Numbered from the stretch's first letter, positions 1 to 10,661 are shown. The stretch is 64,000 nt of DNA from Diphasiastrum complanatum (GCA_029204225.1 CM055101.1:41316927-41380926), one strand, 5' to 3'. Notes: generated from the sequence alone by a model not told the origin. Numbers and translations are program-made.

Positions 1-254
1 GTCAAGTTTTACTCAACAAAAATGGTCTTTAGAATGACCTTCAACTATGGTAATCATGATAATAACGATATGTGCTATGACCCGTAAGGACCAACGTCAA
101 TAGAAAGATCGTTCACCTACATACTACATAGATACAAAAATAACAGTAGGCAAAGGTCATCAGGTTGAGTTATGTAGAACGTATATTCCTGCTCCATTCA
201 CACAGACTCAAAGTGCGTCATTTGGATACAGCCAAGAGGAGCTTGTAAATACGT

Positions 255-731
255 TCAGTTGTGAAAGGATATTTCTGTCTCTGGCTTTTTCTTGTAAACA
301 TTTATCCTTGAGTTTGCGCTGACAGGAAACCGTTTACGCGGCTCAGAAGAATCGGCAGTGCAGGTCATAGTGCTCAGCCCGAGTTTTTTCAACAAGGACG
401 ATACGGGTTGGAATATCACAGGACGACGGCTCTTTTTGTGTCTCTCATCAATTTGTATTCCCAGCTCGCAATCTTCTGAAATTGGTGGAAGCAAATGAAT
501 ACGCCTTCTAGCTTTCAGTGGTCTGTAGGAGTTGAGTGGCAGTGCTTTAGATTTGCCCATCAATGGTTGACTCATTTTTGTTCTAGGAGGAAGTTGTTTC
601 AACCCAAGGATGACTGCTAGCTGATTGCTCGCGTTCCCTGTAACAGCTCCTTTCTTGCGCTGAATCAAGATTGATAGTGAGCTGAATTTATGACTACCCA
701 TAGGCGTTTTTACCCTTGGCTTTGGAAGCAC
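255..731 (-). CDS. Unrecognised 158-residue reading frame
   Basis: This is an open frame of 158 codons on the minus strand. The predicted protein is basic, rich in Lys, Arg, Ser and Pro, with clusters such as RKKGAV and KKSRRPVIFQP. I see no catalytic motif, membrane segment or signal peptide. It does not resemble the gag or pol domains that fill the rest of the window, and local base composition is less AT-rich than the neighbouring spacers. It could be a terminal exon or retained fragment of a host gene, or a chance frame. No promoter or splice sites were identified, and I do not recognise the family. Confidence 0.3.
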   Translation of the reverse strand: MLPKPRVKTPMGSHKFSSLSILIQRKKGAVTGNASNQLAVILGLKQLPPRTKMSQPLMGKSKALPLNSYRPLKARRRIHLLPPISEDCELGIQIDERHKKSRRPVIFQPVSSLLKKLGLSTMTCTADSSEPRKRFPVSANSRINVYKKKPETEISFHN

Positions 732-1730
732 CTTGAGATGAAGTTCAGTACTGGATTTACTTTAGCTATCTACTTTTTTAGTTCAAACGTTCATCATGCC
801 TGTGCAAGTCTCTCCGGAAGAAGCAACACTACATACTTCTATGCCTAACTACAAATTGTAACTGATAGCAAGCGATCCTTTCACAATTTACGTTATAACA
901 CTGAAAATTTCAAACGTAGGCCAACTCGCATCCTGAAGCAACGGTTGAGGTAATTACACAGTAGACACAAATGAGAAATAACATTGTGCTGTTTGGACCT
1001 CCAGTGAAAATCACAATCTTCTTTTCAATCAGAGTGGACTTTATATATCAGTGTTCCCAAGCAGCAAGCTGCTTCAATTCCAAGCTACTTCAATATCTCC
1101 TAATGCAAAGAGTGGTTGTAAGTAATTCTCCGAATCTTAAAGTCACCCAACTGTCCAAGAGTTTAACTGCTCTCTTTTGGGAGGCCTGCCATGTGGAGCA
1201 TGATGAAGCATACTGCACATCCCGAGCGAAAGGGAATCAGCGCTGATGAAGATCGTCCGACTGTCTAGTACCTACCCTTTGAGTTGCTCAGGGAGTCAAG
1301 AGGCATAGAGATGCGTGTTCATGTACCTTTGCGATTTGCAGTAGAATATCCACTGCATTCATTTCATTAGAAGCGATATTCACCCCTCCTCCGTCAACGT
1401 TTCTTTTTATCCAAGTTAGAGCCTTCTTATGGAAACCAAAAAGCATTACAAAAGCAACATGTAATAAGTAGTCTAAACTTGAGTTCCATAATGAGGTGAA
1501 AAATATTATCTTCTTACATTTTATATTGAGAGGTAGAGCCTTGAAATGTGCATGTCATATGAAGATTAACAATCTAAAAAGCCCTTTAATATGAAGGGTG
1601 CTTGCGGACAATAAATCTCAAGATTATTACTAAAGTTGTTTTCACACACAATCGTAGAGCATGTATATTTGTCAAAAAAACTAAACACTCATTGGAGAGA
1701 AGAAAATAGGACGGCCCGTACTGGCCCATT
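732..1730. other. Intergenic stretch, nothing recognised
   Basis: There is a 91-codon frame on the plus strand at 971-1246, but it has no motif I recognise and looks like chance. The rest is AT-rich sequence with no repeat or coding signal I could support. Confidence 0.4.
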
Positions 1731-1745
1731 TCACATAGAAAAATG

Positions 1746-1830
1746 CTTCTTGGTTTCCAAGGGGAGGCTCGAACCTGGGACCAAAGAAACTTTGGATGCC
1801 AAGCTAACCAGTTGAGCCAACCCCGTTGGG
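1746..1830 (-). mobile_element. tRNA-derived SINE-like insertion (85 bp) with 15-bp target duplication
   Basis: Read on the minus strand, this segment contains an RNA polymerase III box A-like sequence (TGGCTCAACTGG) followed about 35 bases later by a box B-like sequence (GGTTCGAGCCT), the internal promoter arrangement of tRNA genes and SINEs. The same 15 bases (TCACATAGAAAAATG on the plus strand) lie directly on both sides, at 1731-1745 and 1831-1845, as expected for a target-site duplication made by LINE machinery. The predicted tRNA fold is poor: D- and T-stems do not pair well. It is therefore a tRNA-derived retroposon or tRNA retropseudogene rather than a working tRNA. It has no evident A-tail on the copied strand. 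Confidence 0.75.
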
Positions 1831-1845
1831 TCACATAGAAAAATG

Positions 1846-2254
1846 AGGTCTCCCATGTAATAGATGACTTTGCTTAAAAAATGTTGACATGGGATAAATG
1901 GAGATGCCACGGATCATTACTCCTCGACATCTCCCCATGCCCTAGGGCCTCTATTTTTAGAGCAATCTTAGGGCCCCTATTTTTAGGAGCCTTTCAAATT
2001 TAAATTTCTGAGACGTGAGAACATCATTGTGGCTCATATAAGATAGAGGAGAGAACAAATCTGGTCTCCATGATAGGTTTGTGTGTAAAATGGGAGTCGA
2101 TGGAGAGAGAAGGGGGCTGATGGAGGGAGGTAAGTGTGACTCAATGTACTACTGGCCTTCCTATGTGTGTGAGAAAACCCTCAATCCCAATGAAACTCCT
2201 CTTTGGAAGGAATTTTGTAAACTTGACTCTTGAGGCTAGTAAGCGATATATTTT
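1846..2254. other. Spacer, nothing recognised
   Basis: The sequence contains short repeated phrases such as agggcccctatttttag near 1945-1990, but no coding or structural signal I can name. Confidence 0.35.
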
Positions 2255-2259
2255 TTAAA

Positions 2260-3290
2260 GGATAGTTGTTCTCAAGTTAGATGAGTCTGAAATTATAAAA
2301 GGACAAAAAATGGAGAGAGTCAATCTTACGATCATGAATGGAGCACTTTCAAATTCAGAAGACTCAGAAGGCCTCAACTTCAATGTTCAATCAAATAATG
2401 ATATTTGGTGGTTGGCAGCTTTTTAGGTATAGTAGTTCATTCACATATTCAAAAGGGATAATCTAATATGGATTTCATTTAAAAAATCTTCTCTGTGTTA
2501 ATATTATTCTAAATCATTTTTTTGTTTCTCTTATAGGTGATGAAAGAAGACCATGACATTCTCTCATGGATATTTAATAGAACATCATATCCTGCCACCA
2601 TAAAAAATCACATTGATGGAGATCCACTCAATATTCATGGAATTGGCACTTTCAACATAGAATGGCATTTAACAAGAGATTTGAAGACATTAAAATGTAT
2701 GTTCAATGTATCCCATGGTGCTAACTTTAAACACCCTCGTTTGTACGGCATGAAGACATCAAAAGACATGACAAGGAGTACATATATATCAAGAGCCGAA
2801 AAGATCCTAATTGGAAACCCGTACTATCGATTCCTCTTCAAAATATTCATATTTGTACATTGCATGTAGAGGTGCGTATAATAGAAAAAATAATATATCT
2901 TTACATCTTGCTTGTATGGAATTCTGAGCCAGAGGCATATGCAAAGGAAGCTATTTCCATATTAGAGTATGTGTTGTCTAAAGCAAGCTTACATAAAGAC
3001 GACAAACTATCAAGTAAAACATGAAATATTCCATGCAAGCCGAGCATTGGAGGATCCAAATCTCGTAGATTTTTATCAAATTTTTCAGGCAAACAATCCA
3101 AGATTCAATACTCAATTTGGAAAGAGATAATACCTGCAACTCAAGATTTTGAAGAAGAAGGTTCTACTCATCTACACAAAGTAGAAGTTTGGAGAAAATT
3201 AGACAACATGGTGAAATACTTGAAAAAAGATAAATTTTCAAATACTAATGTACAAATGATACAAAAAACAACTAGTGAGCATCCTTAGAT
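2260..3290 (+). pseudogene. Transposase-like gene, copy 1 (broken)
   Basis: This stretch matches the 29.0-29.7 kb region closely over several hundred bases, including a shared intron. Exon sequence runs to 2426, an intron with GT at 2427 and AG at 2535-2536 follows, and the next exon starts at 2537. The protein has an acidic stretch (KLDESEIIKGQ), then GTFNIEWHLTRDLKTLKCMF, a segment HGANFKHPRLYG where copy 2 keeps CLYC, and after a frame change a tail to about 3286 containing WNSEPEAYAKEA and RFLSNF. The order (strand with D, EWHLxxDLKxL, CxxC insert, then a conserved PIPL-N block) resembles uncharacterised RNase H-like transposases; that assignment is inference. Stops and frameshifts make it nonfunctional. 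The tail after 2870 is not present in copy 2. Confidence 0.5.
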
Positions 3291-3425
3291 GAAGTACACT
3301 TACCAACTTCCTTGATTCCTTGAGAAACTCATTGATAACATTCATCGTGATAATGTGTAGAGCCTTCTTGGCCCTCTAATCATACCTCACTTGATCTTGT
3401 TGTGTTGTTGGTCTCTCCTCCAAAC

Positions 3426-4132
3426 CTACAACATATTCATCTCAAGAAGTGATTCCATCCTCAATTTCCACAATGAATAGTTACTTGAGGTAAGCCTATC
3501 ATTGGCTTCCAACATGACTCCAATTGAGGTTGCCATGTAGCAATGACTTGATCTTCTTTTTTTAAATGTTTCAATGCACAAAGCACTCCTTTGAACAAAA
3601 ACAAATGCTTTCAAAAGAAATCACAAAGATTTGGAACTATCTCAAAAATTTTCTTCTTGCACTGATACCAAGCAAATCAACACATAGAATCATGGAATCT
3701 TGATCAACCTATGATCTATCCTCAATCTAATGACTTTTTCCAGTTCATAAGATTGAAACACACTAAAATGAAGTCCAAAAACCTCACTATCTAGAGATCC
3801 AATTAAAATTAGAGTTTGGAGAAAATCACAAAAAAATGACTATTCCAAATGCAGATGCTGAAAATTTGATATGCAATCTATTAGCCACCATTTAGGCTGA
3901 TCCAATGATCCAAAAATCGGCCAAATCCAGTATGTGAAATCAAAAATCGAAATTGATCAAGTTTGTGAACCTATATAGGGTTTTGATCTACAAAAGATCC
4001 AATCTACAAAAGCACAAAAAATTGATTTTGGTATAGAATCCCCTCTAGATTGCTCTAGCCTTGATATCTTCACCAAATCATTGATAGATAAGATTTCCTC
4101 CTTCATAACCTGAAACACAAGTTCTGATACCA
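3426..4132 (-). pseudogene. Copia 5' fragment: primer-binding site, leader and gag N-terminus
   Basis: The primer-binding site TGGTATCAGAAC lies on the minus strand at 4121-4132, matching the initiator-methionine tRNA site of plant copia elements with one change. It directly follows an LTR end (TTCACA) at 4133-4138. About 580 bases of leader follow, then a gag start near 3543 with the typical N-terminal block LTSSNYSLWKLRMESLL. The frame breaks at about 3426, and sequence to 3300 shows no more gag. The neighbouring LTR is related to the LTR at 23879-24523, so this is probably the 5' end of a relative of copia E. Confidence 0.75.
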
Positions 4133-4353
4133 TGTGAAGGATTCCAGATCATTTATGATCCAATCCATGTCCCTAATCTTTGGTTACAAAAGAAGCTACT
4201 CTACCAATCTCACCAATGTAGAAAAATCAGCATCTACACACAAAATGAGATGCAAACTCTAACAGAACTTGATCAAACGCTTCCAACATGTTCCGACCAC
4301 CACAACGCCAAATATGGTTACATCAATGATCAAAGGGCCAAATCTAGGGAATC
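4133..4353 (-). mobile_element. Partial copia LTR, family E
   Basis: This is the 3' part of a 5' LTR on the minus strand. Its sequence (ccaatctcaccaatgtag, then atgcaaactctaacag) is the diverged reverse complement of 24385-24500. It is interrupted at 4353 by a gypsy LTR. Sequence resuming after 5253 could be the rest of this LTR, but I could not align it convincingly to the family E LTR. Confidence 0.6.
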
Positions 4354-5252
4354 TGTGGTGGCCTAGTCGTTATAGATTTTCACACAATCAATGAATTAAG
4401 TAGTATAAAAGGTTTGATCGTTCCCCAAGAGAGAGAATAGTCTCGTCTTTTGTATGATAAGTGTATGTAAGAAGAAAAATGGAATGTGATGTGTAATATT
4501 CACAATGAATACTACAGTGACATATCTGGTTATCCAAAGATATTTGAGTAAATCAGCATCTAGGAACACCAATGGTGAAACGATTTGGTCCAGGTCTGTG
4601 ATTATAAAAATTACTTTATCTTTCAGGCTCTTCGGATAACAGTAAGTAATCAGATCAGATACCAACTAGCAAATAGATTCATCAAACAAAATTGTATTGG
4701 CTAATGATTTCTCTTAATCATATACAATGAATCAGTTATTATCACAGGAAGCAAACAGTTTAGATCATCAAACAAATTCATTATCTGAACACATAACTCA
4801 TTCAGAATTGAAAGAAGTTTTGCTTATGGTTATGCTTAACAGCTTCGGCTAATTCCCTGCACACATTAGTCAGAATTGTCGCTCGTTGATGACACCTAAA
4901 AATCCACGTTAGAGTGACTGAAATTCAGTAAAACATGAGAAATATGTAGATAGAGCAGTATCATAAACAATTACAGATCATACAAAGTGTATTTGCTCAA
5001 TTGATGAGAAGTAATGTGGTAAGAGATGACAGAGGGAAAGAACACTCAAGCTTTATAAAAACTAGCTCTCTTATCTCTATATTGATACCCAGATCTATGC
5101 AAATGTGTAAGTACAATGACACGAAGTGTCGACCTTATAGGAACGATCACCGACCTCAATGTCGTATACCAACCGTTAAGATGTCGGTTGAGATCCGCTA
5201 CTGTGTCTATATAGAACGTCGCACAAAACGTCGCGAGTTCTAACCTAAATAT
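4354..5252 (-). mobile_element. Gypsy solo LTR, family of the 15.5-22.1 kb element
   Basis: From 4354 (TGTGGTGGCCTAG) to about 4765 this matches the LTR at 21748-22151 along its length with scattered changes. The sequence beyond 4765 lies where that second LTR is truncated. Five bases, GAATC, precede the start (4349-4353) and recur at 5253-5257, which would make this an 899-bp solo LTR with a 5-bp target duplication. The far end does not show the expected CA terminus, so the right boundary could lie as far as about 5305 (…TAGCACA). No internal gypsy sequence is attached. Confidence 0.65.
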
Positions 5253-5422
5253 GAATCTACAAAGTGCAAATAGGCCTTTACACGAACTTAGGCACTATAG
5301 CACATTTACATGTATAAAAATTGAAAATTTTTACAATATAGATAATAATTTTGGATAATGTGAGATTATGAGACTCCACATATCCTCTTCCTCAACTGTG
5401 CAGCAGCTTGCAAACAAATTAC

Positions 5423-5875
5423 TTACATTCTTCTCTGTAGCTTCCTGCTTGTTGGCTTTCTATGGAAAATAGCCTTTGCTCGGGCTTCATTTTCTTCATT
5501 GACTTGCTCTAAGGTCATCCCTTTTGTAGCAAGGTAGTAATTGTTCTCCTGGTTGTAATTTTCTTGGAATAATAGATTCGGATAACCTCCCATTCCTTGA
5601 TTTCCCAATGATGCAAGGGGGTTGTCGATCAATGTGTTATTTTCAAGATGAGTGTACCAACTATCCTCAGACAAGATTTCAGACATCTCAGCAGAAGGGA
5701 CAATTAGTGAGAGGGATGCATATGTATATTTTGGAAAAAAAATCATGTACAATTGTTGAATGGACAAAAGGGCATATGAAATAAGAGAACCAATATTTAC
5801 ATAATTATAAGTATGATATGTCCTGGTTATTGGATTAGTGGAGCAAAATATATTATTTGTTTTAACTTCCTCCAA
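5423..5875 (-). CDS. Unrecognised 150-residue reading frame
   Basis: The frame is open for 150 codons. The N-terminal half is hydrophobic and Tyr/Ile-rich, and the C-terminal part is polar with MTLEQVNEENEARAKAIF and a basic end (SRKLQRRM). It sits between a gypsy solo LTR and another gypsy LTR fragment. It may be a remnant of a transposon gene or of a captured exon. I found no family motif. Confidence 0.25.
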   Translation of the reverse strand: MEEVKTNNIFCSTNPITRTYHTYNYVNIGSLISYALLSIQQLYMIFFPKYTYASLSLIVPSAEMSEILSEDSWYTHLENNTLIDNPLASLGNQGMGGYPNLLFQENYNQENNYYLATKGMTLEQVNEENEARAKAIFHRKPTSRKLQRRM

Positions 5876-5902
5876 ATAATGAGAATAGTTAGCTTCCCAA
5901 TC

Positions 5903-6196
5903 TGTGTACTTATGGGACTAATTTTGTTTCTAGCCTTTCTAGAACTTCTAACTTAGGATTTAGAACTTCAAATTTCTTAACTTAGGAAAACTTAAGATAA
6001 AATATTTCTAATTTTTAAGTTTCCTAAGTCTAAGTTCTAAATCTAAGTTTAAGTTTTTTTTATTATTATTTAAGCTTCTACTCATGGACTTACAAAACAC
6101 ATGCCATGGCTGAAGTTTATTGACAGATACTCATACGTGGTCTTAAAAAACACATGCCACGGATTTTTTTTTTCTGTGTTAGCACAGTTGCTAACA
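5903..6196 (-). mobile_element. Partial gypsy LTR, family H
   Basis: The reverse complement of this segment matches the first half of the LTR at 13975-14525. It starts with TGTTAGCAACTGTGCTAACA (TGTTGGCAACTGTGCTAACA there) and includes the CTTAGACTTAGGAAACTTA region. It ends near 5903 inside the LTR. It lies downstream of a minus-strand gag remnant and may be the 3' LTR of that element. Confidence 0.7.
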
Positions 6197-6284
6197 AAAC
6201 ATGTTGGCTTCAGGGGTTGACTACTCATTGTTGATCTCTGCAACATGTTGGCTTCAGAGGTTGACTACTCATTGTTGATCTCTG
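6197..6284. repeat. 44-bp tandem duplication
   Basis: Two adjacent 44-bp units (6197-6240 and 6241-6284) share ATGTTGGCTTCAG and GACTACTCATTGTTGATC, differing at about two positions. The array abuts the LTR start exactly. Confidence 0.85.
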
Positions 6285-6845
6285 CAATGGGTTCTAATCA
6301 ACTGCCTTGGCCTTGGCTCTGTCATTGTTCTCCGTAGGAGTCTTCGTGAAAGCACATTTGACTTGTGAATCATAAGGCTTACAAGTTGTGAGTTCAGTTG
6401 GTATTACAATGTCCGAGGATCGTTGTATCGCCTATTGAATAATTTTTGGTAGTTTCTTCATAAGATCAGTTGTTGCTTGTTGCTTGATTGTTTCCACCAG
6501 TTACATCATGTCTGAAGGTATTTCAATTCTTTTGGCGCATTTGGCAACTTTTGCAATTTCCCTTGATTCAGCAACCATTTCAAAGCCTGGTGGAAGTATA
6601 CTTTTGCGTTTGTAACGCTAGGTGACTGGATTTGCCTTTTGGCTACTCACATGCATTGCAAAGATGGATTCTACCATAGTCGATTGTAACTACAATGAAC
6701 AATCCAGACAAGGATGTCCAATGCCACAATCTGAACATAATGATGTGAAGGTTGTTGGGTTCCCTTGGTCTGCACATCCTGATTTGCAATGTCTTCCGCC
6801 ACATCCATAGCATCATATCATTGGCAAAATGCCATCGCCTTGCAG

Positions 6846-7640
6846 CTAGATTGCATAAACTAGTATAGGCTCTTCACTAGGTCCTTCCACATAATATAGT
6901 GGAGGACTGTCTTGGGTTTCAACTCCCATAGATCTTGGTAATGCACATGGAGAATGCACAATTTGCGCCAATCTTTCACCTATTATCTTCAAAATGGGCC
7001 CATCTCTTGAAGATGAACTACTTGGGTGCGTCATCTGCTCAGCTTGCTTGCTTATTGTCAAGGGAGGATCTTGGAACTTTTGATGCCTTCCTGCTACTAC
7101 TGGTTTTGCAACACAAAACTTTTTAGTTGGGCATTTGGCAATGTGATGGTTCTCGAAGTAATATGAACATTGCCCTCTTTGAAGTAGCATTAGATTACAA
7201 ACAGCGGCACATGTCTTTGGGTCATGTTCCAGATCTTGATCTTGATCTGTTGATTCATGTTGGTCATCATCCCTTCTTGGTGAAGCTTATTCTTCTCTTG
7301 TCTCTCCATTATTTTGCATTAGCGTTGTCAAAATTTTTGAACCTCTTATTGATGGTAATCCAAATATTTCATCCAACTCAGATTCTGAGTTAGTATCTCG
7401 AAAGGCCAACAATGTGGATTCAATCTTCATGGCATCAACAAGAACTTGCTTCAATGTAGTGTAAGAGGTGAGGTTCTTCATTTGATAGTGAATGTTGCTC
7501 CTCAGACCTTGGATAAAGTTCTTGATGATCAGTGATGTTGGGATTGGTTGATGTCAGTCCTTTGCTATGTGATAGATCTGATGAAGGTATGTACAAACTG
7601 TCTCCTGACGTTGCATGCTAATGCTGATAGCTGAGTAGTT
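6846..7640 (-). pseudogene. Ty3/gypsy gag fragment
   Basis: Reading minus from about 7620, the frame gives QRQETVCTYLHQIYHIAKD, then a stop, then SLIIKNFIQGLRSNIHYQMK and TLKQVLVDAMKIESTLLAF. This is the usual end of the gypsy capsid region. Near 7170 a zinc-knuckle remnant CSYYFENHHIAKCP follows, whose spacing is abnormal (the second Cys is Tyr), so it would not bind zinc. Frames change between 7287 and 7190. No protease or RT follows before the LTR at 6196, so the element has lost pol. Confidence 0.65.
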
Positions 7641-7789
7641 GTCATGTCATTTGTGGATGGATGGATAGATGAATTTTTATGTAAGATTTCCCTTCAAGAG
7701 ATGATTGATGATGCACAATGTTCCAAATAGTCGTTTCGTTTGGCCCTTTTTTTTTTTTTTTAGGAAGGTGGAAGTTGGGGAAAGCAATT

Positions 7790-8300
7790 TTTTTTTTTAA
7801 GATTCAAAAAACTAGATAATCACAAAAAGTCTAGCAGATTGGAGAATCACAAAAAGTCTAGCAATTTCGGAAATTACAAAAAGTTTGGCAGATTGGAAAA
7901 TCACAAAAAACTAGGGATTTTGGAAATTCAAAAAATTGGGAGTCAAAAAATTGGGGGTTTTGGGGATTCAAAAAAACTGGGAGTTTTGGGGATTCAAGAA
8001 AACTAGGAGTCAAAAAATTGAGGGTTTTGGAAATTCAAGAAATTGGGAGTCAAAAAACTGGGGGTTTTGGAAATTCAAGAAAACTAGGAGTCAAAAAACT
8101 GGGGGTTTTGGAGAGTCAAGAAATTGGGAATTTTGGGGGTTCAGAGAATTTGGGAATTCACGGATTTGGGATTCAAGAAAGGTGGGGAATTTGGGGACTC
8201 GAAAAGTGTGGGAATCAAATATGAGAAAGTAAAAAACTATGGAAATTCAAAACTTTGGAATTCAAAATTTAGGAATATGGATTTGGGAAGGCAAATAGTG
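7790..8300. repeat. Degenerate minisatellite, GGGGATTCAAGAAAACT-type units
   Basis: Imperfect repeats of about 24-50 bases built from GGAGTCAAAAAACTGGGG, TTTTGGAAATTCAAGAA and TTGGGAATTTTGGGG. All plus-strand frames stay open for long distances because the units are stop-poor, giving peptides rich in Trp, Phe, Gly and Lys (NWEFWGF, KKTRSQK). There is no start context or family match, so I treat the frames as by-products of the repeat. Confidence 0.75.
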
Positions 8301-8852
8301 GGGTTTTTTTTTTTAGAGCAATAAAAAAGTACATTGAACATTTCTAAAAAGTCTAAAAATAAGCTAGTATGAGTACCGAAAAACTTAATAAAATAAAACC
8401 AAGAAAAAGATTCATAGGTGCCTAAATCTCCATGAAAGAAAAAGGGCAAAATAAATAATAATAATAAATTATCCCAAAACCTAGTCTCTATGAAGAGGCC
8501 AGCGGGCAGATGATCGAGAAGGCGGAAAGGACTGCGAGCAAAGAGAGGTGAGGGAGAGGTGGAGGGCATTTCAAGTGAGGGCAGATGGACAAGAGAGGAG
8601 ATGGACGGATGGGGCGGATAGCTGTCAGATAGAATCAATTTTGAATGACAATTTTTCTAGTGGTTTATCTGTATTACTTCCTTCACCCCCTATACTTGCC
8701 TTTGTAAATACTCCTCAATATGTATAGTATGACCAATTGTTAAACACATATCTTAAAGATTTAGGTCCTCTATACAGTTTTAAGATGCCAAAGACCAATG
8801 TCGGCCTTCCCCTTTCTAAATTTGATACAGGCGAATTAGAAAGTAGGGATAA
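8301..8852. other. Spacer, nothing recognised
   Basis: AT-rich sequence with a purine-rich block at 8510-8600. A 133-codon minus frame at 8237-8638 is Phe/Leu-rich and looks like a shadow of that block. Confidence 0.35.
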
Positions 8853-9940
8853 ATGCTAGGGGACAATGTAGGAGAAGGGGCAATTCAGTACTGGATGGAG
8901 TTTTTTCAGACCTCACTATTTATAGATGTAGCATTGTTTCCCCTGCAATTCGTGGCTGCTTTTGATTTTCTTGATCTCAAATGTCTGCACGATGATATAT
9001 TCCAATACGTCAGATTGGGGACTCCAATTCTCGTGCTCCCATACATAACAAAGTAAGTAAATTTCTATCAGATTTTATTAGTTGAATTTTTTATATGAAT
9101 TTTGATTTCACATTGATTATCATAAATTTATTGTTTTCTGATTGTAGTGATCATTGGGGCTTATATGTGTTGTCCTTATATGTCAATAATGAGGGTGTGT
9201 GTAATCCAGTTTGTTTAAAAATGAACTCGATTAACACACACACACAAAATTGCCAGGAGCCATATCCAGAAAATACTGAAACTCTTTCCAGTAACACGTG
9301 CAATAGCATATACGAAGCTGAAAATGGTTGATGTAGAGGTAAAAATTTATCAATATCGGTTCGACGTGCCCTTGTAGTTTTTTTTTTGTTTCTTTTCATA
9401 TCGTGCACTTTGATCCGATATTCAAACAATAATTTTTGGATATCGATTCGACGCGCTCTTGTTTTCATTGTATATTTTATTATAATCTCCTGCACGTTGA
9501 TCCGATATTACATAATGTAAAAATTTTGTTACTAACTTTCGTTTATATTGGATATTGCAGTCCTCTTAGCAGATTGATTCTGTCAACTGTGGCTGGTATA
9601 CGGTATGCAATGTCAAATACTTTTTCAATTGGCTTGCACTACAAGATGAACTTTCTAATCTGGAAGAGGTAAACTTCGATTAATAACATTTAATTGTGTT
9701 TTCGTTTTTTCATAATCACATTCCTGATAACTAATTTTTGATTAATAATCTCTAACTATGTTTTTTTTTTTTCAGTTTAAATTCCCGAAGGTCTCTCCAA
9801 TGGAGATAATGCACTTTAGACAGGAGACCACAAAGCTTGTGATCAAAAATTCATATCCAGTTGTAGTGACAGAGTTTTCTCCACCCAAGCTACTTTCAAT
9901 TGGAGATATGAATGTAGAGATCATAGAAAGTTGATACTGA
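8853..9940 (+). pseudogene. Ulp1/SENP-type (C48) cysteine-protease-like split gene, inactive
   Basis: Four exon-like blocks are bounded by good splice sites: 8853-9052 (donor GTAAGTAA), 9148-9338, 9561-9668 and 9776-9932, with acceptors GTAG, GCAG and TTCAG. Splicing the first two joins ITNDHWGLYVLS, matching the catalytic-His region (HW) of Ulp1 peptidases. The block KMNSINTH sits where the catalytic Asp (LDS..) is expected and carries Asn. NTFSIGLHYKMNFLIW in exon 3 matches the catalytic-Cys region (N-T/S-x-D-C-G-x-H), with Ile at the Cys. The last exon contains EIMHFRQETTKLV, like the family's C-terminus. A stop at 9329-9331 and a phase mismatch before exon 4 confirm decay. Such domains are common in plant transposons, so it is probably transposon-derived; that is inference. 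Confidence 0.6.
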
Positions 9941-10661
9941 TAAAAAATTGGTCTCCCTTGATGTGGATGAGACACATGTACAGAAAATTTTTATAAAAAT
10001 ATATTTACAGTTTTCTATGGTTATTCTTACATGTTTGTTTTCCTGTTATTAATCCAGATTATTATTCATTCAACTTCAATTTCTATGTTTGTTTTTCATA
10101 GCCTTGGTCTGCCTTGCCTTTGCCATGGTTTTTATTGGATAAGTTCAAAAAGATGATCTAATTGAACCTTTGCCACAACCAATCCAAACATGTGACATAA
10201 GTTCACTAATATTTGTTGCGACAAAGCTTTGATCCGATCATCTTCTGAACATATCCAAATATGCCAAGACAAGGACAATACAGACCAAGACAATGAAGAC
10301 AAAAAATACAACCGATATATCCGAGACTTCAACAAGGGCAAGCGTCGATTCAATATCTGATTGTAGTGGTCACTGTAGATCAAGTGATCAAAGATCTCCC
10401 CAATGGAGATAATGCCAGTTGCAATTACATTGTGTTCTGCACCATGGAAATGGAGAACATAGAAATGAAAGAGCCTTATAGAAAAAGTGGTTCATATAAT
10501 TTCAAAAATGATGTATACAAAATATTGTACTACATAATACAAAATTCCATTGTTCATAATCTATGGATCTTCAATTTTGATGGATGTTCCAATCTCTTTG
10601 TACTTTAGATGCTCTTCCTGCCTTACTCTTACCTGGACAAGAGAAATTGTTTTGATTAACA
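9941..10661 (+). other. Unrecognised sequence with an 80-codon frame
   Basis: A frame at 10366-10608 encodes IKDLPNGDNASCNY and TMEMENIEMKEPY. The phrase ccaatggagataatgc occurs both here (about 10399) and at about 9799 in the Ulp1-like exon, suggesting a partial internal duplication. I can assign no function. Confidence 0.3.

Noticed and set aside
1746-1830. Functional tRNA gene
   Set aside because: Box A and B are present, but D and T stems do not pair, and the 15-bp flanking duplication marks a retroposed copy.
7936-8324. Trp/Gly/Lys-rich secreted peptide gene
   Set aside because: Overlapping open frames follow directly from the stop-poor minisatellite; no start context or signal peptide.
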